In this document: positions 49,650-58,046 of the stretch, in pieces
Numbering within the stretch: position 1 is the stretch's first letter
Layout: each line of letters opens with the position of its first letter
From: Azospirillum fermentarium
GTDB taxonomy: Bacteria > Pseudomonadota > Alphaproteobacteria > Azospirillales > Azospirillaceae
DNA: 64,000 bases
Assembly: GCF_025961205.1 (NCBI RefSeq)
Contig: NZ_JAOQNH010000002.1
Location: forward strand, 89,501 to 153,500
Reading direction: 5' to 3'
The notes under the pieces: model-generated
The model's database searches: none
What the model was told of the DNA's origin: nothing
What the model saw: only the letters and a program-made list of their open reading frames with translations
Translations under genes and position numbers: made by a program

Positions 49650-49970
49650 TCAGGCAAACCTGTTTCCATGGCGTTGCCTGCCACGCAAAGGCCGCCGTCG
49701 CCGACAAGGGCCGCGATGTGTCGGTGACGCCCAGAACCTCGCTGGCATGGTCTGGCGGGCGAAGGCCGGCGGCAGCATCCGGGCCAGTTTTTCGTGGATG
49801 CCGCTGTCGTTCCAAGAGGACATCGCCCAGTCGGCAGGGCCGCCCGTCTTGATGACCGCATCACGCAACAGGGATTCGATCGACCAGATGTCGCCGCGGT
49901 GCCAGGGCAGGAATTGCCGCGGGGCGTTTGGGAGGGATGCGTGCCCTTGGATGCAAACCGCAGCCGCCCC
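49650..49970 (-). pseudogene. Possible decayed ORF, function unknown
   Basis: The minus-strand frame contains about 50 residues with coding-like codon use (LPWHRGDIWSIESLLRDA and TGGPADWAMSSWNDSGIHEK, then LARMLPPAF) and then loses it: the tail becomes basic and low-complexity, and another frame continues with SEVLGVTDTSRPLSATAAFA, as if a frameshift had occurred near 49740. There is no good ribosome binding site. I recognise no family. It could also be chance. Confidence 0.3.
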
Positions 49971-50051
49971 CGGGGCGGCATGGGAACTTCCCTGCCGCCC
50001 CGCGGTTTTTCCGCCCATTCCCGATCCACGCACAGAGAAGGAGAGGATGGA

Positions 50052-50549
50052 ATGATCAGGCATGGATTGATGAGGGCGGCGGTGGCGGGCTGGGCCTGTC
50101 TGTTGCTGGTGCCGCCGGCGCTGGCCGACGGCGGGCCGTCCAAGCCGCGGCTGTCGGTGGAGCGGGACGGCGGCGAGCCGGTGATCGTTCACCAGGGCGA
50201 AGGCTCGTTCTATGGTGGTGGCTTCCATGGTCGCGAAACCGCCTCGGGCGACCGGTTCGACCAGAACGCCGCCACCGCCGCGTCCCGCACGTTGCCGCTG
50301 GGCACGCGGGCAACGGTCACCAATCAGGAAACCGGGCGCAGCGCCGAGGTAACGGTCAACGACCGTGGCCCCTATGCCGGCAACCGTGTGGTGGACGTGT
50401 CCAAGGGCACCGCCGAAACCCTGGGAATCACCGGCAAGGACGGCACGGCACCCGTGCGGGTGGAGGCCCGCCCCTCGGATCAGAGCGACCCGCAGGTGCG
50501 GGAAAAGCTGGAGGAAAAAGCCGGCAGCCTGGAAAAGCAGGGCCGCTGA
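50052..50549 (+). CDS. RlpA-like double-psi beta-barrel protein, exported
   Basis: A 165-residue protein with a Sec signal peptide (MIRHGLMRAAVAGW... ending at ALA-D, about residue 25). GEGSFYGGGFHGRETASGDR and FDQNAATAASRTLPLGTRAT, then VNDRGPYAGNRVVDVSKGT form the RlpA double-psi beta-barrel (DPBB_1), whose aspartates act in lytic cleavage of peptidoglycan glycan strands in Pseudomonas. No SPOR domain and no lipobox are present, so it is a short periplasmic form. The charged tail (VREKLEEKAGSLEKQGR) is helical. The start ATG has AAGGAGAGGATGG upstream. It is a single gene with long gaps on both sides. Confidence 0.88.
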   Translation: MIRHGLMRAAVAGWACLLLVPPALADGGPSKPRLSVERDGGEPVIVHQGEGSFYGGGFHGRETASGDRFDQNAATAASRTLPLGTRATVTNQETGRSAEVTVNDRGPYAGNRVVDVSKGTAETLGITGKDGTAPVRVEARPSDQSDPQVREKLEEKAGSLEKQGR

Positions 50550-51178
50550 GACCTCACCTGAACCATGACAGCGATTTCATCATCCCGCCATGCGGGGGAC
50601 AGGGGCGGGGCGCTAGTCTTCTGTTCAGCGGCACCACTGACCTCCCGTTCAGATGCAGCTACCGGCCCCGCCCCTCATTCTGCGGCGGGGGGATGGGCCG
50701 GATCTCTCGCTTGATTGCTTGTCTTCCCGGCCATCCACTGCCCCGGATCGGCCGGGCAGCGGCCCGGCACCCCGCATCCCCGCCGGCCGCTCTTAACGGC
50801 GGGGCGCTCGACACGGAAACGCTGGTGAGGTGTCCACTCCCCTCACCACCCGAACCGTCCTTGCGCCCCGTCGTCCTCTTTCCCCCGTCGTTCCCGTTCA
50901 TGAACGCACTCTGGCCGTTCCGGCGAGGGGGTAATCAAATACCGCTTCCCCCAAAAATCCGCATACCGCAGTAGTCGCTGCATTTTGCAACGCACCCTGC
51001 GAACACACGCTTGGCGGGGTTGGCACCCTCAGGGCGCCTGTGAGTTCTGGTTTTAGATTTTACGATTTTGAACAACCCCTTAGCAGTTCTTTGCCAGCAA
51101 ATGGCGCTTTCCCCCGTTTTGGCACACGGTTTGATGGGGAAACAAAGCCAAAAAAGATAGTGTTAATGGGGGAAAGTC
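50550..51178. other. Long intergenic region with recG 5' remnant
   Basis: 629 bases without an intact gene. Bases 50783-50900 resemble the start of recG (see repeat). Bases 50930-51170 become AT-rich and should hold the promoter of the chemoreceptor that starts at 51179; a TTGGCACCCTCAGGGCG element at 51021-51037 has the GG-N10-GC spacing of sigma-54 but a poor -12 half. Nothing else is supported. Confidence 0.5.
50783..50900 (+). repeat. Remnant copy of recG upstream region and first codons
   Basis: Starting CCGGCCGCTCTTAACGGCGG, then ACGGAAACGCTGG and GTGTCCAC, this 118-base stretch aligns with 52903-53020, which spans the recG upstream sequence and start codon. The first 54 bases align without gaps. 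Downstream similarity continues in pieces (CTCACCACC, CCTTGCG, CGTC or CGCC with CCTCTT). Read from GTG this copy gives about 34 codons before TAA. The two copies are in direct orientation and bracket a chemoreceptor gene. Confidence 0.65.
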
Positions 51179-52885
51179 ATGTTGCGCGAAGGGATGAATA
51201 AGGGTGTGTCGCTGCGCACACGGCTGATGGGGCTGGTGGTGCTGGCGGTTGCCGCGGTGCTGGTGGTGGCGGGGGCCGCTCTGTGGCTCAGCTACGGGCA
51301 GATGTACCAAGACCGAATCAACAGCTTGCGCATGGTGGTGGAAACCGCCCATGGGATGGCCTCGGCCCTGGACCGCGACGTGAACGCGGGTGTCCTCAGC
51401 CGGGACGAGGCGTTCAAACGCTTCGCCGATGCCATCCGCGGCATGCGGTATGGTCAAAATGGCGCGGAATATATTTTCGTGACCGATTTCAATGCCACGG
51501 TCGTGGTCAATCCGGGACAGCCCGCCCGCGAAGGCAAATCGTCGTACGACACCAAGGACGCCAACGGCGTCTACTTTACCCGTGAGATGGTGAATCTGGC
51601 GCAGACCAAGGGTGAAGGCGTGGTGGAATACCATTTCCCCCGCGCGGGTCAGACCGAACCGTCGCCCAAGGTGTCCTATGCCAAGGGATTTGCCCCGTGG
51701 GGCATCATGATCGCCACCGGTGCCTATACCGACGACCTGCGCGGTCTCTTCATGGAGCATGCGTGGGCGGCTCTGGCGGTGGTCGGGCTGTTTGCGGTGC
51801 CGGTGCTGGTGGCGGTGGGGTGGACCGGGCACAGCATCAGTGCCGCGGTGCGCCGGCTCAGCGTCAAGATGGCCGAACTGGCCGGTGGCCGGCTGGACCT
51901 GAGTTTTCCCGAAGCCGAACGGGGCGACGAGATCGGCGACATGGGCCGTGCGGTGAAGGTGTTCCAGGACAACGCCACGGCCAAGCAGCGGCTGGAAAAG
52001 GAACAGGCGGAAAGCGCCCGCCGGGTGGCGGAAGAGCGGCGCCAGTCCATGCAGCGTCTGGCCGACACCTTCGAATCCACCGTCGGCGGGGTGATCCGCG
52101 CCGTGACCGATGAGGCCGCCGCCATGGAGGGCAAGGCCCGGTCCATGACCGACGCCACGGCCGAAACCGACCGCCTGGCCTCGGCGGTGGCGGTGGCGAC
52201 CGGGCAGACCGCCGCCAATGTCCAGACCGTGGCCGCCGCCTCGGAAGAGCTGAGCCGGGCCATCACCGAAATCTCGGCCCAGGTCAGCAAATCCTCGTCC
52301 ATCGCCGCCGACGCCGAACAGCAGGCGGAGCGGGCGAACACCCGCATCGGCGGTCTGGCCGAGGCGGTGGACCGCATCGGGACCGTGGTGGGGCTCATCA
52401 ACTCCATCGCCAGCCAGACCAACCTGCTGGCGCTGAACGCCACCATCGAAGCCGCGCGGGCCGGGGAGGCCGGCAAGGGCTTCGCGGTGGTGGCGAGCGA
52501 GGTGAAGGCACTGGCCAATCAGACCGCCAAGGCGACCGAGGACATCACCGCGCAGGTGTCCGCCATCCAGTCGGCGACCGGCGAGACGGTGACGGAGATC
52601 AAGAACGTCGGGCAGGTGATCGTCCAGATCAACCAGATCGCCGGCACCATCGCCGCGGCGGTGGAGGAACAGGGGGCGGCAACCCGCGAGATCGCCCGCA
52701 ACATCCAGCAGGCCGCCGCCGGCACCAACGAGGTGTCCGCGTCCATCAGCGGCGTCACCGCCGCCTCGGACCAGAGCGGCAAGGCCGCCCGCGAGGTGCT
52801 GAACGCCTTCCACTACCTGTCGGAACAGGCCGGCACCCTGAAGCGGGAGGTCGCCAGCTTCCTCGGCACCGTGCGTTCCGCATGA
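51179..52885 (+). CDS. Methyl-accepting chemotaxis protein, single Cache sensor
   Basis: A 568-residue chemoreceptor. Transmembrane helix 1 is about residues 13-37. The periplasmic part is an sCache_2 domain (about 45-190): [34 protein letters not shown] and [19 protein letters not shown] are its conserved segments. Helix 2 is near 192-215, HAMP follows, and the signalling tip [20 protein letters not shown] with [19 protein letters not shown] binds CheA/CheW. sCache_2 receptors often sense organic acids such as C2-C4 carboxylates. The ATG has GGGGGAAAGTC upstream. It lies between two direct copies of the recG 5' region, which suggests it was inserted there. Confidence 0.94.
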   Translation: MLREGMNKGVSLRTRLMGLVVLAVAAVLVVAGAALWLSYGQMYQDRINSLRMVVETAHGMASALDRDVNAGVLSRDEAFKRFADAIRGMRYGQNGAEYIFVTDFNATVVVNPGQPAREGKSSYDTKDANGVYFTREMVNLAQTKGEGVVEYHFPRAGQTEPSPKVSYAKGFAPWGIMIATGAYTDDLRGLFMEHAWAALAVVGLFAVPVLVAVGWTGHSISAAVRRLSVKMAELAGGRLDLSFPEAERGDEIGDMGRAVKVFQDNATAKQRLEKEQAESARRVAEERRQSMQRLADTFESTVGGVIRAVTDEAAAMEGKARSMTDATAETDRLASAVAVATGQTAANVQTVAAASEELSRAITEISAQVSKSSSIAADAEQQAERANTRIGGLAEAVDRIGTVVGLINSIASQTNLLALNATIEAARAGEAGKGFAVVASEVKALANQTAKATEDITAQVSAIQSATGETVTEIKNVGQVIVQINQIAGTIAAAVEEQGAATREIARNIQQAAAGTNEVSASISGVTAASDQSGKAAREVLNAFHYLSEQAGTLKREVASFLGTVRSA

Positions 52886-52902
52886 TGACGGCGGCCGGAT
52901 GA

Positions 52903-53020
52903 CCGGCCGCTCTTGACGGCGGGGGGGCGAACGCGGAAACGATGGGGGCGTGTCCACCGTCACCACCATCCGGTTCCGCCCCTTGCGTCCCGCCGCCCTC
53001 TTCCCTCTCTTCCGTCCGCT
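52903..53020 (+). repeat. recG upstream region and first codons (parent copy)
   Basis: CCGGCCGCTCTTGACGGCGG, then GCGGAAACGATGGGG and GTGTCCAC, where GTG at 52950 is the recG start. It matches the diverged copy at 50783-50900. The match covers about 47 bases before the start and about 70 bases of coding sequence. Confidence 0.65.
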
Positions 53021-55064
53021 CGCCAGCCTGCCCGGCCTGGGGCCGAAACTTGCCAAGCTGGCGGAAAAGCTGACCGGCCCCCACGCCGTCGATCTGCTGT
53101 GGCATCTGCCCTGCGGCATCATCGACCGCCGCTTCCAGCCCAAGATCGCCCAGGCCCCCCATGGCCGCGTCGCCACCTTGACCGTGCGGGTGGACCAGCA
53201 CGTGCCGCCGCTGGGGCCGCGCTACCCCTACAAGGTGCGCTGCACCGACGAAACCGGGGTGCTGGAGCTGATCTATTTCCACGCCCGCGCCGACTGGCTG
53301 GAACGGCTGCTGCCGCTGGGGCGGACCATGGTGGTGTCGGGCACGGTGGAGTGGTTCCAGGAAACGCTCCAGATGAACCACCCCGACGCCGTGCTGCCCG
53401 AGGATCAGCGCGACACGCTGGAGGTGGTGGAGCCGGTCTATCCCATGACCGCCGGCCTGCCGGCCAAGACCCTGCGCCGGGCGGTGAAGGCGGCACTCGA
53501 CCTGATCCCCGATCTGCCCGAATGGCAGGACGGCCCGTGGCTGGCCCGCCAGTCCTGGCCCGGCTGGGCCGACGCGCTGCGCCGCGCCCACAACCCCGAC
53601 ACCGAATCGGAGCTGGACCCCCTGAGCCCGGCCCGGCGGCGGCTGGCCTATGACGAGCTTCTCGCCAATCAGGTGGCCCTGGCCCTGGTGCGCCGGCAGC
53701 AGCGCAAACTGGCCGGGCGGATGCTGGCCGGCGACGGGCGGCTGCGGGCCAAGGCGCTGGCGGCACTGCCCTTCCGCCTGACCGGATCGCAGGAAGGTGC
53801 GCTGGCCGAGATCTTCGCCGACATGGGGGCCGACCGGCGCATGCTGCGGCTGCTGCAGGGTGACGTCGGCAGCGGCAAGACGGTGGTGGCGCTGATGGCG
53901 TTGCTGAACGCGGTGGAGACGGGGGCTCAGGGCGCGCTGATGGCCCCCACCGAGATCCTGGCCCGTCAGCACGCCGAAACCCTGGCCCCGCTGCTGGACG
54001 CCGCCGGGGTCGGCTGGGCGGTGCTGACCGGCCGCGACAAGGGCAAGGCGCGGGCGGCGGTGCTGGAACGGCTGGCGTCGGGGGACATCGGCGTTCTGAT
54101 CGGTACCCACGCCCTGTTTCAGGAGGATGTGGGGTTCCACGATCTGGGGGTGGCGGTGATCGACGAACAGCACCGGTTCGGCGTTCACCAGCGCCTCCAG
54201 CTTTCCGCCAAGGGGCGGGCGGTGGACGTGCTGGTGATGACCGCCACGCCGATTCCCCGCACCCTGACCCTGACCGCGTACGGCGACATGGACGTGTCGC
54301 GGCTGACCGAGAAGCCGGCGGGGCGCAAGCCGATCCAGACCGTCACCGTGGCGCTCGACCGGCTGGAGGAGGTGGTGGCCGGCATCCGCCGCAAGGTGGC
54401 GGAGGGCGCGCGGGCCTATTGGGTCTGTCCGCTGGTGGAGGAATCGGAACAGGTGGACCTGGCCGCCGCCACCGAACGCCACGCCTTCCTGCGCGCCGGC
54501 TTCGGCGACCGGGTGGGGCTGGTCCACGGCAAGATGAAGGCGGCGGACAAGGATGCGGTGATGGCCGCCTTCGCCGAGGGCCGGCTGGATGTGCTGGTCG
54601 CCACCACGGTGATCGAGGTGGGGGTGAATGTGCCCGAGGCCACGGTGATGGTGATCGAGCATGCCGAACGCTTCGGGCTGGCGCAGTTGCACCAGTTGCG
54701 CGGGCGGGTGGGGCGCGGGGCGGCGGCGTCCACCTGCCTGCTGCTGTTCGACCCGCACCTGACGGAAACCGCCCGCCAGAGGCTGAAAACCATCCGCGAG
54801 ACCGAGGACGGTTTCCTGATCGCCGAGGAAGATCTGCGCCTGCGCGGCGCGGGGGAGGTGCTGGGCACCCGTCAGTCGGGCCTGCCCAGCTTCCGTCTGG
54901 CGGATCTGGAGGTCCACGGCGACCTGCTGCCGGTGGCCCGCGACGACGCCCAGCTGATCGTCAACAAAGACCCCGAGCTTTCCGGGCCGCGGGGGCAGGC
55001 GGTGCGCACGCTGCTCTATCTGTTCGAGCGCGACGCGGCGGCCCGGACGTTGCGGTCGGGGTAA
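52950..55064 (+). CDS. recG: ATP-dependent DNA helicase RecG
   Basis: A 704-residue branch-migration helicase that remodels stalled forks and Holliday junctions. The N-terminal wedge domain (about 60-190) has LTGPHAVDLLWHLPCGIIDR. Helicase motifs follow: LLQGDVGSGKTVVALMALLN (motif I, about 302), LIGTHALFQEDVGFHDLGVA (Ic), VIDEQHRFGVHQR (DEQH box, about 402), TATPIPRTL (III), ATTVIEVGVNVPEATVMVIE (V) and HQLRGRVGRGA (VI). Length fits the family. The start is GTG, with a weak GGGGGC site; the start region lies in a partially duplicated segment. Convergent with a bacteriohemerythrin gene whose stop is 2 bases away. Confidence 0.97.
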   Translation: MSTVTTIRFRPLRPAALFPLFRPLASLPGLGPKLAKLAEKLTGPHAVDLLWHLPCGIIDRRFQPKIAQAPHGRVATLTVRVDQHVPPLGPRYPYKVRCTDETGVLELIYFHARADWLERLLPLGRTMVVSGTVEWFQETLQMNHPDAVLPEDQRDTLEVVEPVYPMTAGLPAKTLRRAVKAALDLIPDLPEWQDGPWLARQSWPGWADALRRAHNPDTESELDPLSPARRRLAYDELLANQVALALVRRQQRKLAGRMLAGDGRLRAKALAALPFRLTGSQEGALAEIFADMGADRRMLRLLQGDVGSGKTVVALMALLNAVETGAQGALMAPTEILARQHAETLAPLLDAAGVGWAVLTGRDKGKARAAVLERLASGDIGVLIGTHALFQEDVGFHDLGVAVIDEQHRFGVHQRLQLSAKGRAVDVLVMTATPIPRTLTLTAYGDMDVSRLTEKPAGRKPIQTVTVALDRLEEVVAGIRRKVAEGARAYWVCPLVEESEQVDLAAATERHAFLRAGFGDRVGLVHGKMKAADKDAVMAAFAEGRLDVLVATTVIEVGVNVPEATVMVIEHAERFGLAQLHQLRGRVGRGAAASTCLLLFDPHLTETARQRLKTIRETEDGFLIAEEDLRLRGAGEVLGTRQSGLPSFRLADLEVHGDLLPVARDDAQLIVNKDPELSGPRGQAVRTLLYLFERDAAARTLRSG

Positions 55065-55065
55065 G

Positions 55066-55491
55066 TTACGCCGCCAGCCGGCTGCGCCCGACGCGCCCGG
55101 TCTGGAGGAAGGTGGCGAAGGGGTGGTCTTCTTCCACGATGTGACGGACGAAGCCGTTCATCGCCTGGATGTGGAAGCTGCCGCCCTGCCACGGCCACCA
55201 GCCGCTGGCGGCGCGTCCGCGCCACTTCTCCAGCGTCTCCCGCTGCTCCTGATGGCGGCGGCGGTGGCGTTCGGCGAAGAGATAGCCGCTGTCGGCCATC
55301 GCCTGCTCTTCCTCCGCCATGTGGGCCGCCAGATGCTGGGCCAGCAGGTCCAGGGTTTCACGGAACACCGCCTGGTCGCCGCGGGCCGCCGGATCGGCCA
55401 GCCGGTTCAGAAGATCGAGCTGTTCCCGGTGGGCCGCGTCCATCGCGTCGATGCCGGAAGACAGGAAATCCTGCCAGGGGAAATAGGCCAT
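55066..55491 (-). CDS. Bacteriohemerythrin
   Basis: A 141-residue single-domain diiron protein. FPWQDFLSSGIDAMDAAHRE is the typical N-terminal motif with the first His ligand; HMAEEEQAMADSGY (HxxxE), HRRRHQEQRE and HIVEEDHPF supply the other histidine and carboxylate ligands. The WLxxHIxxxD motif is modified here to FVRHIVEEDH, preceded by an inserted tryptophan-rich loop (ASGWWPWQGGSF). These proteins bind O2 reversibly and are common in motile microaerophiles. The ATG at 55491 has GAGGGAGTGTCAC upstream. It is the second hemerythrin gene of the window and differs from the double-domain protein at 43967. Confidence 0.85.
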   Translation of the reverse strand: MAYFPWQDFLSSGIDAMDAAHREQLDLLNRLADPAARGDQAVFRETLDLLAQHLAAHMAEEEQAMADSGYLFAERHRRRHQEQRETLEKWRGRAASGWWPWQGGSFHIQAMNGFVRHIVEEDHPFATFLQTGRVGRSRLAA

Positions 55492-55662
55492 GTGACACTC
55501 CCTCACGAACCGGCCCGGATGGGCCGCCTTCCAGCGCCGGCCCGGACCTGAGTCTCTGGGGTCACTTCCCAAAGTCGTATGACCATTGTGGGGCTGGAGG
55601 TTGGAGAAACCGTTAAGATCTCTTACCGGCTGATACGCATCGACATCGGAGAACCCGTCGCC

Positions 55663-56319
55663 ATGACCGCTGCCATCACCCTCATCATCGGCAACAAAGC
55701 CTATTCGTCCTGGTCGCTGCGCCCGTGGCTGGCGTTGAAGCAGGCAGGGCAAGTGTTTGAAGAAACACTGATTCCCCTGCGCCAGCCCGACACGCGGGCG
55801 CGCATCGGGGCGGTGTCGCCATCGGGAACGGTGCCCGTCCTGATCGACCGCGGCGTGGGCGGCGAGCCGGTGGTGGTGTGGGATTCACTCGCGGTGTGCG
55901 AGTATGTCGCAGAGCGTTTCCCCGAGGCCCGCCTCTGGCCGGACGATATACGCGCCCGCGCCGCCGCCCGGTCGGTGGCGGCGGAGATGCACGCCGGGTT
56001 CGTGCCCCTGCGCACCCACATGTCGATGAATCTGAAGGAACGCCTGCCCGGCACTGGCCGCACGCCGGAGGTGGAGGCGAACATCGGCCGCATCGTCACC
56101 CTGTGGACCGACGCCCGCACCCGCTTCGGCCAGGGCGGCGATTTCCTGTTCGGGCGGTTCAGCATCGCCGACGCCATGTTCGCGCCGGTGGTCACCCGGT
56201 TCGAAACCTATGGCGTCGATCTGCCGCCGGTGGCGCGTGCCTATGCCGACGCGGTGCTGGCCCTGCCGGCCATGCAGGAATGGACCGCGGCGGCGCTGGC
56301 GGAGCCCTGGACGCTGTGA
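55663..56319 (+). CDS. Glutathione S-transferase family protein
   Basis: A 218-residue cytosolic protein. LIIGNKAYSSWSLRPWLALK starts the thioredoxin-fold domain, with YSSWS in place of a catalytic Cys/Ser motif; PSGTVPVLIDRG has the cis-proline and VWDSLAVCEYVAERFPEARL the glutathione gamma-Glu site (D/E-S). The helical domain follows, including GRFSIADAMFAPVVTRFETY. Resembles the YfcF/GST-3-like family that processes organic peroxides or isomerises substrates. The ATG at 55663 follows GGAGAACCCGTCGCC. It diverges from the bacteriohemerythrin gene across about 170 bases. Substrate unknown. Confidence 0.87.
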   Translation: MTAAITLIIGNKAYSSWSLRPWLALKQAGQVFEETLIPLRQPDTRARIGAVSPSGTVPVLIDRGVGGEPVVVWDSLAVCEYVAERFPEARLWPDDIRARAAARSVAAEMHAGFVPLRTHMSMNLKERLPGTGRTPEVEANIGRIVTLWTDARTRFGQGGDFLFGRFSIADAMFAPVVTRFETYGVDLPPVARAYADAVLALPAMQEWTAAALAEPWTL

Positions 56320-56322
56320 ACG

Positions 56323-56348
56323 AGCGGGGCGGCATCCCCGGCCCCGCT
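56323..56348. terminator. Hairpin between convergent genes
   Basis: AGCGGGGC at 56323-56330 pairs with GCCCCGCT at 56341-56348 across ten bases, between the GST gene and the oppositely oriented oxidoreductase gene. A second small dyad (GGGC/GCCC) follows near 56375. No T-tract. Confidence 0.4.
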
Positions 56349-56402
56349 TGGAGGTTGGCACCCCCAAACGGGTTCGGGCGGTAGCCCGATTGCCTCCCGG
56401 GC

Positions 56403-58046
56403 TTACAACTCCTCCGGCACCATGTCGATGGCCCCGCACGGGCATTCGGCGGCGCACAGGCCGCAGCCCTTGCAGAAGTCGTCATTGATGCGGAAGCGGT
56501 TGCCGGGGCCGAGCTTCACCACCGCGTTGTCGGGGCAGACCCCGAAGCAATTGTCGCATTCGAAGCAGTTGCCGCAGGACAGGCAGCGGCGGGCCTCGAA
56601 CAGCGCGGTGTTTTCGTCCAGGCCGCCCTTCACCTCGTCAAAGGTGCTTTGCCGGCGCAGCAGGTCCAGCGTCGGCTGCACCGAGGCCGGGGCATCGGTG
56701 TAGTACCACGGGTTCAGCCGTTCGGCGCTGGCCAGGGCGTGGCGGGGGGCCGGCTCATACACAGCACCGCGCAGGTAAGCGTCGATGTGGCGGGCGGCCT
56801 TCTTGCCGTGGCCCACCGCCACCGTCACCGTGCGGTCGGACGGCACCATGTCGCCGCCGCAGAACAGGCCGGGGTATCCCGTCATCAGATCGGGGCCGAC
56901 CGCCACCGTGTGATCCTTGTTCAGCGTCACGCCGGGGATCGTGGTGAGCACGGACGTGTCCACCTCCTGTCCCAGGGCCAGGATCAGCGTGTCGGCGCCG
57001 ATCACCTCCGTCTCGCCGGTGGGCTGGGGCCAGCCGTCGGCGTCGAGATCCATCTTCTCCACCACCATGTCGCCGTCGTCCAGCCGCTTGATGGTGCGCA
57101 GCCAGTGCATGACCACGCCCTCTTCCAGCGCCTCTTCCACCTCGAAATCATGGGCGGGCATCATCTCGCGGGTGCGGCGGTAGACGATCAGCGCCTCTTC
57201 CGCCCCCAGCCTTTTCGCGGTGCGGGCCACGTCGATGGCGGTGTTGCCGCCGCCGTAGACCACCACCCGCCGGCCCAGCTTTGGCGGCTCCGCCCCGCTT
57301 TCCATGGCGCGCAGCAGGGAGACGGCATCGAGAATCCGTCCGGCGGCCACGGCGGGAATGTCCACCTTGCGCGCCAGATGGGCGCCGATGGCGGCGAAAC
57401 AGGCGTCATAGCCGCCTTCGGCCATCGCCGCCGGGATGTCGCCGATGGCGGTGTTCAGCCGGATGTCCACGCCGAGATCCGCAATGCGCGCCACCTCCGC
57501 ATCCAGCACGTCGCGGGGCAGGCGGTAGGCGGGGATGCCGAAACGCATCATTCCGCCCGGCTTCGGCCCGGCGTCCACCAGCGTCACCCCGTGGCCCATC
57601 CGTGCCAGATGGTACGCCGCCGACAGGCCGGACGGGCCGGCGCCGATCACCAGCACCCTCTTGCCTGTGGGCGGGGCCGTGGGCGCCACCCGCCACCCCT
57701 CCTTGATGGCGAGGTCGCCGAGGAAGCGTTCCACCGCGTGAATGCTGACCGCGGAGTCCAGCGTGCCGCGGTTGCACGCCCCCTCGCAGGTGTGATAGCA
57801 GGCGCGGCCCATGACGGCGGGCAGGGGGTTGTCGGTCATCAGCACCTCCCACGCGGCGCGGTAGTCGCCGGATTCCGCGTGGTAGAGCCAGCCCTGGATG
57901 TTCTCCCCCGCCGGGCACTGGGCGTTGCAGGGAGGGAGATGGTCGCCGTAGACCGGCCTGACCGTCCGCCACGAGCCGGTGCGGTTGGCCAGCGACGTGC
58001 CGGCGTCCAGCGTGATGGCGAAGGGGTGATGGTGGCTCATGGTCAT
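56403..58046 (-). CDS. GltD-like flavoprotein fused to 2x[4Fe-4S] ferredoxin, oxoacid oxidoreductase subunit
   Basis: A 547-residue fusion. The N-terminal Fe-S segment has PPCNAQCPAGENIQGW and CYHTCEGACNRG, as in glutamate synthase small subunit. FAD binding is VLVIGAGPSGLSAAYHLARM near residue 128; the NAD(P) site is VVVYGGGNTAIDVARTAKRL near 260. The C-terminal 60 residues form a two-cluster ferredoxin: CLSCGNCFECDNCFGVCP and CKGCGLCAAECPCGAI. It therefore combines the delta (ferredoxin) subunit with an NAD(P)H dehydrogenase, as in the phenylglyoxylate:NAD oxidoreductase of Azoarcus, whose two functions are separate proteins. Stop/start overlap with the beta gene. An ATG two codons downstream may be the true start. 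Confidence 0.9.
   Translation of the reverse strand: MTMSHHHPFAITLDAGTSLANRTGSWRTVRPVYGDHLPPCNAQCPAGENIQGWLYHAESGDYRAAWEVLMTDNPLPAVMGRACYHTCEGACNRGTLDSAVSIHAVERFLGDLAIKEGWRVAPTAPPTGKRVLVIGAGPSGLSAAYHLARMGHGVTLVDAGPKPGGMMRFGIPAYRLPRDVLDAEVARIADLGVDIRLNTAIGDIPAAMAEGGYDACFAAIGAHLARKVDIPAVAAGRILDAVSLLRAMESGAEPPKLGRRVVVYGGGNTAIDVARTAKRLGAEEALIVYRRTREMMPAHDFEVEEALEEGVVMHWLRTIKRLDDGDMVVEKMDLDADGWPQPTGETEVIGADTLILALGQEVDTSVLTTIPGVTLNKDHTVAVGPDLMTGYPGLFCGGDMVPSDRTVTVAVGHGKKAARHIDAYLRGAVYEPAPRHALASAERLNPWYYTDAPASVQPTLDLLRRQSTFDEVKGGLDENTALFEARRCLSCGNCFECDNCFGVCPDNAVVKLGPGNRFRINDDFCKGCGLCAAECPCGAIDMVPEEL

Larger units (their letters stand above)
49562..50051. other. Intergenic region, hss to rlpA-like gene
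   Basis: 490 bases. It begins with the duplication and the hairpin listed separately. Bases 49650-49900 read leftward give a stretch with coding-like third positions and a conserved-looking sequence (DIWSIESLLRDAVIKTGGPA, then SSWNDSGIHEKLARMLPPAF) but a degenerate arginine-rich tail, so it may be a decayed gene. Nothing else is supported. Confidence 0.5.

Noticed and set aside
48137-50143. A 668-codon minus-strand open frame over hss
   Set aside because: It is antisense to a clear homospermidine synthase and has no recognisable domain.
51021-51037. A sigma-54-like TTGGCAC element before the second chemoreceptor
   Set aside because: GG-N10-GC spacing is met, but the -12 half (GGGCG) is poor and the distance to the gene is about 140 bases.
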